Origin: Liolophura sinensis | Taxonomy: Eukaryota; Mollusca; Polyplacophora; Chitonida; Chitonidae | Assembly (NCBI RefSeq): GCF_032854445.1 | Contig: NW_027018334.1 | Span: 1-39,402 of the forward strand | Direction of reading: 5' to 3' | Length of the DNA: 39,402 bases | Shown here: positions 1-11,205 of the stretch, one piece after another | Position numbering within the stretch: the first letter of the stretch is position 1 | Layout: each line of letters starts with the position of its first letter | Position numbers and translations under genes: made by a program | The notes under the pieces: model-generated | Database searches by the model: none | What the model was told of the DNA's origin: nothing | Seen by the model: the letters and a program-made list of their open reading frames with translations, nothing else

Positions 1-220
1 ATTGTACTTTTTACAGCAGACTGTATCTAGTACTTTGTGTTTTTTTATGTACAAATGGTGTGGTTTTTCTACACGTAGATAAAGACATTGAGATTGTCTT
101 GGACTTAGAAGTAAGACAATTGCTGGGTGAGTTAAATGGGCTTAGCCCAAAGATTTGACGTCTTCTGGGGCTACCAAAGGGCACATAACTTATAGTCAAA
201 AGTTGAATATAGTAATGACC

Positions 221-2418
221 AGTCGCGATGGTACATAGTACAGTGTAGCCGATTTCAATTAACAAAAAGACCAGGCAAAAACGCAAAAGTGGAAAACCTG
301 TTCCAGTGCTGCTGGTAAGAGGCTAATCCGACGTATTTTTTGACGAGAAATCGAATGGTGCAAACCGCGTTCCTCTCCGACCAATACTTTTGGCTGTAGC
401 GACAATTGAATGATCATTGATGACAACATCACTTGCCTAGAAACGGCTCTTACTCCATGGAAACCAGGGAAATTTGCAATTTTTTAAACAGCTGCCGATG
501 CCTGGCCCAATTCCGCATCTTTTGGCACCTTATTGATGTGGGTCAGTGTTCAATTGTACTTTTTACAGCACACTGTATCTAGTACTTTTTGTTTTTTATG
601 TACAAATGGTGTGGTTTTTCTACACGTAGATAAAGACATTGAGATTGTCTTGGACTTAGAAGTAAGACAATTGCTGGATGAGTTAAATGGGCTTAGCCCA
701 AAGATTTGACGTCTTCTGGGCTACCAAAGGGCACATAACTTAGAGTCAAAAGTTGAATATAGTAATGACCAGTCGCGATGGTACATAGTACAGTGTAGAA
801 GATTTCAATTAACAAAAAGACCAGGCAAAAATGCAAAAGTGGAAAAACTGTTCCAGTGCTGCTGGTAAGAGGCTAATCCGACGTATTTTGTGACGAGAAA
901 TCGAATGGTGCAAACCGCGTTGCTCTCCGACCAATGCTTTTGGCTGTAGCGACAATTGAATGATCATTGATGACAAAATCACGTGCCTAACAACGGTTCT
1001 TACTCCATGGAAACCAGGGAAATTAGCACTTTTTTAAACAGCTACGATGCCTGGCCCAATTCCGCATCTTTTGGCACCTTATTGATGTGGGTCAGTGTTC
1101 AATTGTACTTTTTACAGCAGACTGTATCTTGTACTTTGTGTTTTTTATGTACAAATGGTGTGGTTTTTCTACACGTAGATAAAGACATTGAGATTGTCTT
1201 GGACTTAGAATTAAGACAATTGCTGGGTGAGTTAAATGGGCTTGGCCCAAAGATTTGACGTCTTCTGGGCTACCAAAGTGCACATAACTTATAGTCAAAA
1301 GTTGAATATAGTAATGACCAGTCGCGATGGTACATAGTACAGTGTAGCCGATTTCAATTAACAAAAAGACGAGGCAAAAATGCAAAAGTGGAAAAACTGT
1401 TCCAGTGCTGCTGGTAAGAAGCTAATCCGACGTATTTTGTGACGAGAAATCGAATGGTGCAAACCGCGTTGCTCTCCGACCAATACTTTTGGCTGTAGCG
1501 ACAATTGAATGATCATTGATGACAACATCACTTGCCTAGAAACGGATCTTACTCCATGGAAACCAGGGAAATTTGCACTTTTTTAAACAGCTGCCGATGC
1601 CTGGCCAATTTCCGCATCTTTTGGCACCTTATTGATGTGGGTCAGTGTTTAATTGTACTTTTTACAGCACACTGTATCTAGTACTTTGTGTTTTTTATGT
1701 ACAAATGGTGTGGTTTTTCTACACGTAGATAAAGACATTGAGATTGTCTTGGACTTAGAAGTAAGACAATTGCTGGGTGAGTTAAATGGGCTTAGCCCAA
1801 AGATTTGACGTCTTCTGGGCTACCAAAGGGCACATAACTTATAGTCAAAAGTTGAATATAGTAATGACCAGTCGCGATGGTACAGAGTACAGTGTAGCCG
1901 ATTTCAATTAACAAAAAGACCAGGCAAAAATGCAAAAGTGGAAAAACTGTTCCAGTGCTGCTGGTAAGAGGCTAATCCGACGTATTTTGTGACGAGAAAT
2001 CGAATGGTGCAAACCGCGTTGCTCTCCGACCAATGCTTTTGGCTGTAGCGACAATTGAATGATCATTGATGACAAAATCACGTGCCTAACAACGGTTCTT
2101 ACTCCATGGAAACCAGGGAAATTAGCAGTTTTTTAAATAGCTGCAATGCCTGGCCCAATTCCGCATCTTTTAGCACCTTATTGATGTGGGTCAGTGTTCA
2201 ATTGTACTTTTTACAGCACACTGTATCTATTACTTTGTGTTTTTTATGTACAAATGGTGTGGTTTTTCTACACGTAGATATAGACATTGAGATTGTCTTC
2301 GACCTAGAAATAAGACAATTGCTGGGTGAGTTAAATGGGCTTAGCCCAAAGATTTGACGTCTTCTGGGCTACCAAAGGGCACATAACTTATAGTCAAAAG
2401 TTGAATATAGTAATGACC
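221..2418 (-). repeat. Dimeric higher-order repeat, first subtype (two dimers of 1,099 bp)
   Basis: Odd and even monomers differ and alternate. After the landmarks at 221 and 1320 the text reads acaacatcacttgcctag. After those at 771 and 1870 it reads acaaaatcacgtgcctaac. The same even-type alleles therefore recur about 1,099 bp apart (around 973 and 2073). This is the signature of a two-monomer unit amplified as a block. The even copies also carry cttactccatggaaacc preceded by aacggtt instead of aacggct. The boundary with the second subtype is set by allele change, not by a break in the array. Confidence 0.85.
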
Positions 2419-5400
2419 AGTCGCGATGGTACATAGTACAGTGTAGCCGATTTCAATCAACAAAAAGACCAGGCAAAAATGCAAAAGTGGAAAAACTGTT
2501 CCAGTGCTGCTGGTAAGAGGCTAATCCGACGTATTTTTTGAAAAGAAATCGAATGGTGCAAACCGCGTTGCTCTCCGACCAATACTTTTGGCTGTAGCGA
2601 CAATTGAATGATCATTGATGACAACATCACGTGCCTAGAAACGGCTCTTACTCCATGGAAACCAGGGAAATTTGCAATTTTTTAAACAGCTGCCGATGCC
2701 TGGCCCAATTCCGCATCTTTTGGCACCTTATTGATGTGGGTCAGTGTTTAATTGTACTTTTTACAGCAGACTGTATCTAGTACTTTGTGTTTTTTATGTA
2801 CAAATGGTCTGGTTTTTCTACACGTAGATAAAGACATTGAGATTGTCTTGCACTTAGAAGTAAGACAATTGCTGGGTGAGTTAAATGGGCTTAGCCCAAA
2901 GATTTCAGGTCTTCTGGGCTACCAAAGGGCACATAACTTAGAGTCAAAAGTTGAATATAGTAATGACTAGTCGCGATGGTACATAGTACAGTGTAGACGA
3001 TTTCAATTAACAAAAAGACCAGGCAAAAATGCAAAAGTGGAAAAAGTGTTCCAGTACTGCTGGTAAGAGGCTAATCCGACGTATTTTTTGATGAGAAATC
3101 GAATGGTGCAAACCGCGTTGCTCTCCGACCAATACTTTTGGCTGTAGCGACAATTGAATGATCATTGATGTCTAAATCACGTGCCTAGCAACGGCTTATA
3201 CTCCATGGAAACCAGGGAAATTTGCAATTTTTTAAACAGCTGCCGATGCCTGGCCCAATTCCGCATCTTTTGGCACCTTATTGATGTGGGTCAGTGTTCA
3301 ATTGTACTTTTTACAGCACACTGTATCTAGTACTTTGTGTTTTTTATGTACAAATGGTGTGGTTTTTCTACACGTAGATATAGACATTGAGATTGTCTTC
3401 GACCTAGAAATAAGACAATTGCTGGGTGAGTTAAATGGGCTTAGCCCAAAGATTTGACGTCTTCTGGGCTACCAAAGGGCACATAACTTATAGTCAAAAG
3501 TTGAATATAGTAATGAACAGTCGCGATGGTACATAGTACAGTGTAGCCGATTTCAATCAACAAAAAGACCAGGCAAAAATGCAAAAGTGGAAAAACTGTT
3601 CCAGTGCTGCTGGTAAGAGGCTAATCCGACGTATTTTGTGACGAGAAATCGAATGATGCAAACCGCGTTGCTGTCCGACCAATACTTTTGGCTGTAGCGA
3701 CAATTGAATGATCATTGATGACAACATCACGTGCCTAGAAACGGCTCTTACTCCATGGAAACCAGGGAAATTTGCAATTTTTTAAACAGCTGCCGATGCC
3801 TGGCCCAATTCCGCATCTTTTGGCACCTTATTGATGTGGGTCAGTGTTTAATTGTACTTTTTACAGCAGACTGTATCTAGTACTTTGTGTTTTTTATGTA
3901 CAAATGGTCTGGTTTTTCTACACGTAGATAAAGACATTGAGATTGTCTTGGACTTAGAATTAAGACAACTGCTGGGTGAGTTAAATGGGCTTAGCCCAAA
4001 GATTTCAGGTCTTCTGGGCTACCAAAGGGCACATAACTTAGAGTCAAAAGTTGAATATAGTAATGACTAGTCGCGATGGTACATAGTACAGTGTAGACGA
4101 TTTCAATTAACAAAAAGACCAGGCAAAAATGCAAAAGTGGAAAAACTGTTCGAGTGCTGCTGGTAAGAGGCTAATCCGACGTATTATGTGACGAGAAATC
4201 GAATGGTGCAAACCGCGTTGCTCTCCGACCAATACTTTTGGCTGTAGCGACAATTGAATGATCATTGATGTCTAAATCACGTGCCTAGCAACGGCTTATA
4301 CTCCATGGAAACCAGGGAAATTTGCAATTTTTTAAACAACTGCGATGCCCGGCCCAATTCCGCATCTTTTGGCACCTTATTGATGTGGGTCAGTGTTCAA
4401 TTGTACTTTTTACAGCAGACTGTATCTAGTACTTTGTGTTTATTATGTACAAATGGTGTGGTTTTTCTACACGTAGATAAAGACATTGAGATTGTCTTGG
4501 ACTTAGAAGTAAGACAATTGCTGGGTGAGTTAAATGGGCTTAGCCCAAAGATTTGACGTCTTCTGGGCTACCAAAGGGCACATAACTTATAGTCAAAAGT
4601 TGAATATAGTAATGACCAGTCGCGATGGTACATAGTACAGTGTAGCCGATTTCAATCAACAAAAAGACCAGGCAAAAATGCAAAAGTGGAAAAACTGTTC
4701 CAGTGCTGCTGCTAAGAGGCTAGTCCGACGTATTTTGTGACGAGAAATCGAATGGTGCAAACCGCGTTGCTCTCCGAGCAATACTTTTGGCTGTAGCGAC
4801 AATTGAATGATCATTGATGACAACATCACGTGCCTAGAAACGGCTCTTACTCCATGGAAACCAGGAAAATTTGCAATTTTTTAAACAGCTGCCGATGCCT
4901 GGCCCAATTCCGCATCTTTTGGCACCTTATTGATGTGGGTCAGTGTTTAATTGTACTTTTTACAGCAGACTGTATCTAGTACTTTGTGTTTTTTATGTAC
5001 AAATGGTGTGGTTTTTCTACACGTAGATAAAGACATTGAGATTGTCTTGGACTTAGAAGTAAGACAATTGCTGGGTGAGTTAAATGGGCTTAGCCCAAAG
5101 ATTTGACGTCTTCTGGGGTACCAAAGGGCACATAACTTATAGTCAAAAGTTGAATATAGTAATGACTAGTCGCGATGGTACATAGTACAGTGTAGCCGAT
5201 TTCAATTAACAAAAAGAACAGGCAAAAATGCAAAAGTGGAAAAACTGTTCCAGTGCTGCTCATAAGAGGCTAATCCGACGTATTTTTTGACAAGAAATCG
5301 AATGGTGCAAACCGCGTTGCTCTCCGACCAATACTTTTGGCTGTAGCGACAATTGAATGATCATTGATGACTAAATCACGTGCCTAGCAACGGCTCTTAC

Positions 5401-5717
5401 TCCATGGAAACCAGGGAAATTTGCAATTTTTTAAACAGCTGCCGATGCCTGGCCCAATTCCGCATCTTTTGGCACCTTATTGATGTGGGTCAGTGTTCAA
5501 TTGTACTTTTTACAGCAGACTGTATCTATTACTTTGTGTTTTTTATGTACAAATGGTGTGGTTTTTCTACACGTAGAAATAGACATTGAGATTGTCTTGG
5601 ACTTAGAAGTAAGACAATTGCTGGATGAGTTAAATGGGCTTAGCCCAAAGATTTGACGTCTTCTGGGCTACCGAAGGGCACATAACTTATAGTCAAAAGT
5701 TGAATATAGTAATGACC
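2419..5717 (-). repeat. Dimeric higher-order repeat, second subtype (three dimers of ~1,099 bp)
   Basis: Alternation continues with a different set of even-type alleles. The even monomers at 2969, 4069 and 5168 carry gactagtcgc instead of gaccagtcgc. They also carry ctaaatcacgtgcctagc near 3173, 4272 and 5371. The odd monomers at 2419, 3519 and 4618 share ttcaatcaacaaa (near 2453, 3553 and 4653) and acaacatcacgtgcctag. Two even copies (2969 and 4069) also have atttcaggtc in place of atttgacgtc. The change of even-type alleles between 1870 and 2969 suggests two successive amplification rounds from related dimers. Confidence 0.85.
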
Positions 5718-5742
5718 AGTCGCGATGGTACATAGTACAGTG

Positions 5743-5927
5743 TAGCCGATTTCAATTAACAAAAAGACCAGGCAAAAATGCAAAAGTGGAAAAACTGTTC
5801 CAGTGCTGCTGGTAAGAGGCTAATCCGATATACAAAATACGTCGGATTAGCCTCTTACCAGCAGCACTGGAACAGTTTTTCCACTTTTGCATTTTTGCCT
5901 GGTCTTTTTGTTAATTGAAATCGGCTA
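5743..5927. repeat. Head-to-head inversion junction: 86-nt perfect inverted repeat, 13-nt centre
   Basis: The left array stops after taatccga at 5828. The right array begins in reverse complement at tcggattag (5842). The arms 5743-5828 and 5842-5927 are perfectly complementary by eye. The centre is the 13 bases 5829-5841, tatacaaaatacg. Pairing continues outward without indels for at least another 25 bases, with three mismatches near 5725-5742 and 5928-5945. The centre is not the normal monomer sequence on either side (cgtattttgtgac or its complement), so about 10 bases were lost or replaced at the switch. The arms could form a cruciform. The mismatches further out argue against a simple fold-back read artefact. 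Confidence 0.93.
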
Positions 5928-6580
5928 TACTGTACTCTGTACAATCGCGACTGGTCATTACTATATTCAACTTTTGACTATAAGTTATGTGCCCTTCGGT
6001 AGCCCAAAAGACCTGAAATCTTTGGGCTAAGCCCATTTAACTCACCCAGCAATTGTCTTACTTCTAAGTCCAAGACAATCTCAATGTCTTTATTTACGTG
6101 TAGAAAAACCAGACCATTTCAACATAAAAAACACAAGGTACTTGATACAGTCTGCTGTAAAAAGTACAACTAAACACTGACCCACATTTATAAGGTGCCA
6201 AAAGATGCGGAATTGGGCCAGGCATCGGCAGCTGTTAAAATATTGCAAATATCTTTTGTTTCCATGGAGCAAGAGCCGTTGCTGTGCACGTGATTATGAC
6301 ATCAATGATCACTGAATTGTCGCTACAGCCAAAAGTATTGGTCGGAGAGCAACGCGGTTTGCACCATTCGATTTCTCGTCACAAAATACGTCGAATTACC
6401 TCTTATCAGCAGCACTGGAACAGTTTTTCCACTTTTGCATTTTTGCCTGGTCTTTTTGTTAATTGAAATCGGCTACACTGTACTCTGTACAATCGCGACT
6501 GGTCATTACTATATTCAACTTTTGACTCTAAATTATGTGCCCTTCGGTAGCCCAGAAGACGTCAAATTTTTGGGCTAAGC
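5842..6580 (+). repeat. Junction-proximal part of the right array
   Basis: This is the first right-hand monomer and the start of the second. The first shares the uncommon caaatatcttttgtttcc string (near 6246) with monomers near 7337 and 11962, and a ccattt(c/g)aacataaaa variant with the 7043 copy. It also has private changes: gctatactg near 5925, ggagcaagagcc at 6266 where other copies have ggagtaagagcc, and gtcgaattacctcttatc near 6390. No member of the duplicated blocks below starts before about 6581. Confidence 0.8.
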
Positions 6581-7024
6581 CCATTTAACTCACCCAGCAA
6601 TTGTCTTACTTCTAAGTCCAAGACAATCTCAATGTCTTTATCTACGTGTAAAAATACCACACCATTTGTACATAAAAAACACAAGGTACTTGATACAGTC
6701 TGCTGTAAAAAGTACAACTGAACACTGACCCACTTCAGTAAGGTGCCAAAAGATGCGGAATTGAGCCAGGCATCGGCAGCTATTGAAAAATTGCAAATTT
6801 CCCTGGTTTCCATGGAGTAAGAGCCGTTGCTGAGCACGTGATTATGACATAAATGATCATTCAAATGTCACTACAGCCAAATGTATTAGTCGGAGAGCAA
6901 CGCGGATTGCACCATTTGATTTCTTGTTACAAAATACGTCGGATTAGCCTCTTACCAGCAGCACTGGAACAGTTTTTCCACTTTTGCATTTTTGCCTGAT
7001 CTTTTTGTTAATTGAAACCGGCTA

Positions 7025-7040
7025 CACTGTACAATCGCGA
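7025..7040 (+). repeat. 7-bp slippage deletion in a monomer
   Basis: Most monomers read cactgtactctgtacaatc, which contains a direct repeat tgtac-tc-tgtac. This copy reads cactgtacaatc, so one tgtac and the tc spacer are gone. The landmark spacing here is 542 instead of 549. The same event is present near 11650, where the spacing is also 542, because both lie in block A. Loss between short direct repeats is typical of replication slippage. Confidence 0.88.
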
Positions 7041-8577
7041 CTGGTCATTACTATATTCAACTTTTGACTATAAGTTATGTGCCCTTCGGTATCCCACAAG
7101 ACCTGAAATCTTTGGGCTAAGCGCATTTAACTCACCCAGCAATTGTCTTACTTCTAAGTGCAAGACAATCTCAATGTCTTTATTTACGTGTAGAAAAACC
7201 ACACCATTTGAACATAAAAAAGACAAGGTACTTGATACAGTCTGCTGTAAAAAGTACAAATAAAAACTGACCCACATTTATAAGGTGCCAAAAGATGCGG
7301 AATTGGGCCAGGCATCGGCAGCTGTTAAAAAATTGCAAATATCTTTTGTTTCCATGGAGTAAGAGACGTTTCTGGGCACGCGATTTTGACATAAATGATC
7401 ATTTAAATGTCACTACAGCCAAATGTATTGGTCGGAGAGCAACGCGGATTGCACCATTCGATTTCTTGTTACAAAATACGTCGGATTAGCCTCTTACCAG
7501 CAGCACTGGAACAGTTTTTCCACTTTTGCATTTTTGCCTGGTCTTTTTGTTAATTGAAACCGGCTACACTGTACTCTGTACAATCGCGACTGGTCATTAC
7601 TATATTCAACTTTTGACTATGAGTTATGTGCCCTTTGGTATCCCACAAGACCTGAAATCTTTGGGCTAAGCCCATTTAACTCACCCAGCAATTGTCTTAC
7701 TTCTAAGTGCAAGACAATCTCAATGTCTTTATTTACGTGTAGAAAAACCACACCATTTGTACATAAAAATCACAAGGTACTTAATACAGTCTGCTGTAAA
7801 AAGTACAACTAAACACTGACCCACATTTATAAGGTGCCAAAAGATGCGGAATTGGGTCAGGCATCGGCAGCTGTTGAAAAATTGCAAATTTCCCTGGTTT
7901 CCATGGAGTAAGAGCCGTTGCTGTGCACGTGATTATGACATAAATGATCATTCAATTGTCACTACAGCCAAATGTATTGGTCGGAGAGCAACGCAGATTG
8001 CACAATTCGATTTCTCGTCGCAAAATACGTCGGATTAGCCTCTTGCCAGCAGCACTGGAACAGTTTTTCCACTTTTGCATTTTTGCCTGGTCTTTTTGTT
8101 AATTGAAATCGGCTACACTGTACTATGTACCATCGCGACTGGTCATTACTATATTCAACTTTTGACTATAAGTTATGTGCCCTTCGGTAGCCCAGAAGAC
8201 GTCAAATTTTTGGGCAAAGCCCATTTAACTCATCCAGCAATTGTCTTACTTCTAAGTCGAAGACAATCTCAATGTCTTTATCTACGTGTAGAAAAACCAC
8301 ACCATTTGTACATAAAAAACACAAGGTACTTGATACAGTCTACTGTAAAAAGTACAACTGAACACTGACCCACTTCAGTAAGGTGCCAAAAGATTCGGAA
8401 TTGAGCCAGGCATCGGCAGCTGTTGAAAAATTGCAAATATCCCTGGTTTCCATGGAGTAAGAGCCGTTGGTATGCACGTGATTATGACATAAATGATCAT
8501 TGAATTGTCGCTACAGCCAAAAGTATTGGTCGGAGAGCAACGTGGATTGCACCATTCGATTTCTCGTCACAAAATAC

Positions 8578-8974
8578 GTCGGATTAGCCTCTTACTAGTA
8601 GCACTAGAACAGTTTTTCCACTTTTGCATTTTTGCCTGGTCTTTTTGTTAATTGAAACCGGCTACACTGTACTCTGTACAATCGCGAAAAACCACACCAT
8701 TTGTACGTGAAAAACACAAGGTACTTGATACAGTCTGCTGTAAAAAGTACAACTAAAAACTGACCCACATTTATAAGGTGCCAAAAGATGCGGAATTGAG
8801 CCAGGCATCGGCAGCTGTTGAAAAATTGCAAATTTCCCTGGTTTCCAAGGAGTAAGAGCCGTTGCTGTGCACGTGATTATGACATCAATGATCATTCAAT
8901 TGTCACTACAGCCAAAAGTATTGGTCGGAGAGCAACGCAGATTGCACCATTCGATTTCTCTTTTAAAAAAATAC
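8578..8974 (+). repeat. Truncated monomer (154-bp internal deletion), copy 1
   Basis: A monomer of 397 bp measured from gtcggattag to the next gtcgg. At 8686/8687 the sequence passes from caatcgcg straight to aaaaaccacaccattt, skipping the ggtcattact to ctacgtgtag part. Aligned to the intact monomer at 8141, the missing piece is about 8138-8291, or 154 bp. The breakpoints share one or two bases (g, or ga), consistent with microhomology-mediated loss. Downstream it has gtacgtgaaaaacac. It also carries ttactagtagc near its start. Confidence 0.93.
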
Positions 8975-9811
8975 GTCGGATTAGCATCTTGCCAGCAGCA
9001 CTGGAACAAATTTTCCACTTTTACATTTTTGCCTGGTCTTTTTGTTAATTGGAATCGGCTACACTGTACTCTGTACAATCGCGTCTGGTCATTACTATAT
9101 TCAACTTTTGATTATAAGTTATGTGCCCTTCGGTAGCCCAGAAGACCTGAAATCTTTGGGTTAAGCCCATTTAACTCACCCAGCAATTGCCTTACTTCTA
9201 AGTCCAAGACAATGTCAATGTCTTTATCTACGTGTAGAAAAACCACACCATTTGTACATGAAAAACACAAGGTACTTGATACAGTCTGCTGTAAAAAGTA
9301 CATCTGAACACTGACCCACTTCAGTAAGGTGCCAAAAGATGCGGAATTGAGCCAGGCATCGGCAGCTGTTGAAAAATTGCAAATTTCCCTGGTTTCCATG
9401 GAGTAAGAGCCGTTGCTGGGCACGTGATTATGACATAAATAATCATTCAATTGTCACTACAGCCAAAAGTATTGGCCGGAGAGCAACGCGGTTTGCACCA
9501 TTTGATTTCTCGTCACAAAATACGTCGGATTAGCCTCTTACCAGCAGCACTGGAACAGTTTTTCCACTTTTGCATGTTTGCCTGGTCTTTTTGTTATTTG
9601 AAACCGGCTACACTGTACTCTGTACAATCGCGACTGGTCATTACTATATTCAACTTTTTACTATAAGTTATGTGCCCTTCGGTAGCCCAGAAGACCTGAA
9701 ATCTTTGGGCCAAGCCCATTTAACTCACCCAGCAATTGTCTTACTTCTAAGTCCAAGACAATCTCAATGTCTTTATCTACGTGTAGAAAAACCACACCAT
9801 TTGTACATTAA

Positions 9812-11205
9812 AAAAAAGGTACTTGATACAGTCTGCTGTAAAAAGTACAACTAAACACTGACCCACATTTATAAGGTGCCAAAAGATGCGGAAGTGGGCC
9901 AGGCATCGGCAGCTGTTAAAAAATTGCAAATTTCCCTGGTTTCCATGGAGTAAGAGGCGTTTCTAGGCAAGTGATGTTGTCATCAATGATCATTGAATTG
10001 TCGCTACAGCCAAAAGTATTGGTCGGAGAGCAACGCGGATGGCACCATTCGATTTCTCGTCACAAAATACGTCGGATTAACCTCTTACTAGTAGCACTGG
10101 AAAGTTTTTCCACTTTTGCATTTTTGCCTGGTCTTTTTGTTAACTGAAACCGGCTACACTGTACTCTGTACAATCGCGAAAAACCACACCATTTGTACGT
10201 GAAAAACACAAGGTACTTGATACAGTCTGCTGTAAAAAGTACAACTAAAAACTGACCCACATTTATAAGGTGCCAAAAGATGCGAAATTGGGCCAGGCAA
10301 CGGCAGCTGTTAAAAAATTGCAAATATTTATGGTTTCCATGGAGTAAGAGCCGTTGCTGGGCACGTGATTATGACATCAATGATCATTGAATTGTCGCTA
10401 CAGCCAAAAGTATTGGTCGGAGAGCAACGCGGTTTACACCATTCGATTTCTCGTCACAAAATACGTCGGCTTAGCCTCATACCAGCAACACTGGAACAGT
10501 TTTTCCACTTTTCCATTTTTGCCTGGTCTTTTTGTTAATTGAAATCGGCTACACTGTACTCTGTACAATCGCGACTGGTCATTACTATATTCAACTTTTG
10601 ACTATAAGTTATGTGCCCTTCGGTAGCCCAGAAGACCTGAAATCTTTGGGCTAAGCCCATTTAACTCACCCAGCGATTGTCTTACTTCTAAGTGCAAGAC
10701 AATCTCAATGTCTTTATCTACGTGTAGAAAAACCAGACCATTTGTACATAAAAAACACACGGTACTTGATACAGTCTGCTGTAAAAAGTACAACTGAACA
10801 CTGACCCACTTCAGTAAGGTGCCAAAAGATGCGGATTTGAGCCAGGCATCGGCAGCTGTTGAAAAATTGCAAATTTCCCTGGTTTCCATGGAGTAAGAGG
10901 CGTTTCTAGGCAAGTGATGTTGTCATCAATGATCATTCAATTGTCGCTACAGCCAAATGTATTAGTCGGAGAGCAACGCGGTTTGCACCATTCGATTTCT
11001 CGTCACAAAATACGTCGGATTAGCCTCTTACCAGCAGCACTGGAACAGTTTTTCCACTTTTGCATTTTTGCCTGGTCTTTTTGTTAATTGAAACCAGCTA
11101 CACTGTACTCTGTACAATCGCGACTGGTCATTACTATATTCAACTTTTGACTATAAGTTATGTGCCCTTCGGTAGCCCAGATGGCCTGAAATCTTTGGGG
11201 AAAGC
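9812..11205 (+). repeat. Array segment between block A copies
   Basis: It contains the second truncated monomer, then the copies with landmarks at 10577 and 11126. The 10577 copy carries cagcgattgtc, aagtgcaag, cacacggtac and a ccagcaacactgg with ttttccattt set. Matching copies are at 24692 (offset 14,115) and 34821. The segment near 10281-10900 (gatgcgaaattggg, caaatatttatgg) matches about 34527-35140 at an offset of about 24,245. The 11126 copy carries agatggcctgaaatc, also seen at 33774. Confidence 0.82.
10071..10464 (+). repeat. Truncated monomer (154-bp internal deletion), copy 2
   Basis: 394 bp long, with the caatcgcg/aaaaaccacacc junction at 10178/10179, identical to the other four truncated copies. 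It differs at its edges: gtcggattaacc at the start, ggaaagtttttcc where others have ggaacagtttttcc, and gatgcgaaattggg after the deletion. It lies outside block A, two monomers after the first truncated copy. Confidence 0.93.

Larger units (their letters stand above)
1..5828 (-). repeat. Left satellite array, ~550-bp monomers (inverted relative to the rest)
   Basis: Tandem head-to-tail copies of a ~550-bp monomer. The landmark agtcgcgatg recurs at 221, 771, 1320, 1870, 2419, 2969, 3519, 4069, 4618, 5168 and 5718, giving spacings of 549 or 550. Orientation is called minus because these copies are the reverse complement of the larger array that follows. Two features set them apart from that array: a tttaaac stretch one base longer than the right-hand tttaac, which accounts for 550 versus 549 bp, and an almost invariant ttattgatgtgggtc segment where right-hand copies show several alternatives. 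No reading frame is kept across units and no RNA gene is seen. The first monomer is cut by the window edge, so the array extends to the left. The repeat nature is certain; the family name is unknown. Confidence 0.97.
6581..9811 (+). repeat. Block A, copy 1
   Basis: A run of about six monomers that reappears at 11206-14985. From 6581 to about 7822 the matching offset is 4,625. From about 7786 to 9811 it is 5,174. Shared private markers include gtgtaaaaataccacacc (6647 and 11272), a 7-bp deletion leaving cactgtacaatcgcg (near 7025 and 11650), ctcttttaaaaaaatacg (near 8957 and 14131), gcgtctggtc (9081 and 14255) and the deletion monomer at 8578-8974. Differences from copy 2 are few, for example actagaacag versus actggaacag and ctcatcc versus ctcaacc. 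Confidence 0.9.

Noticed and set aside
5743-5927. Inversion as a plain fold-back sequencing artefact
   Set aside because: A fold-back read would give identical arms. Here three mismatches occur within the next ~20 bases and the two sides belong to different subfamilies. Other assembly errors are not excluded, so a read-level check is still listed.
8957-8980. Poly(A) tail of a retroposed element (ctcttttaaaaaaatacg)
   Set aside because: It replaces ctcgtcacaaaatacg in three block A copies by a few substitutions and slippage. There is no target-site duplication or foreign sequence beside it.
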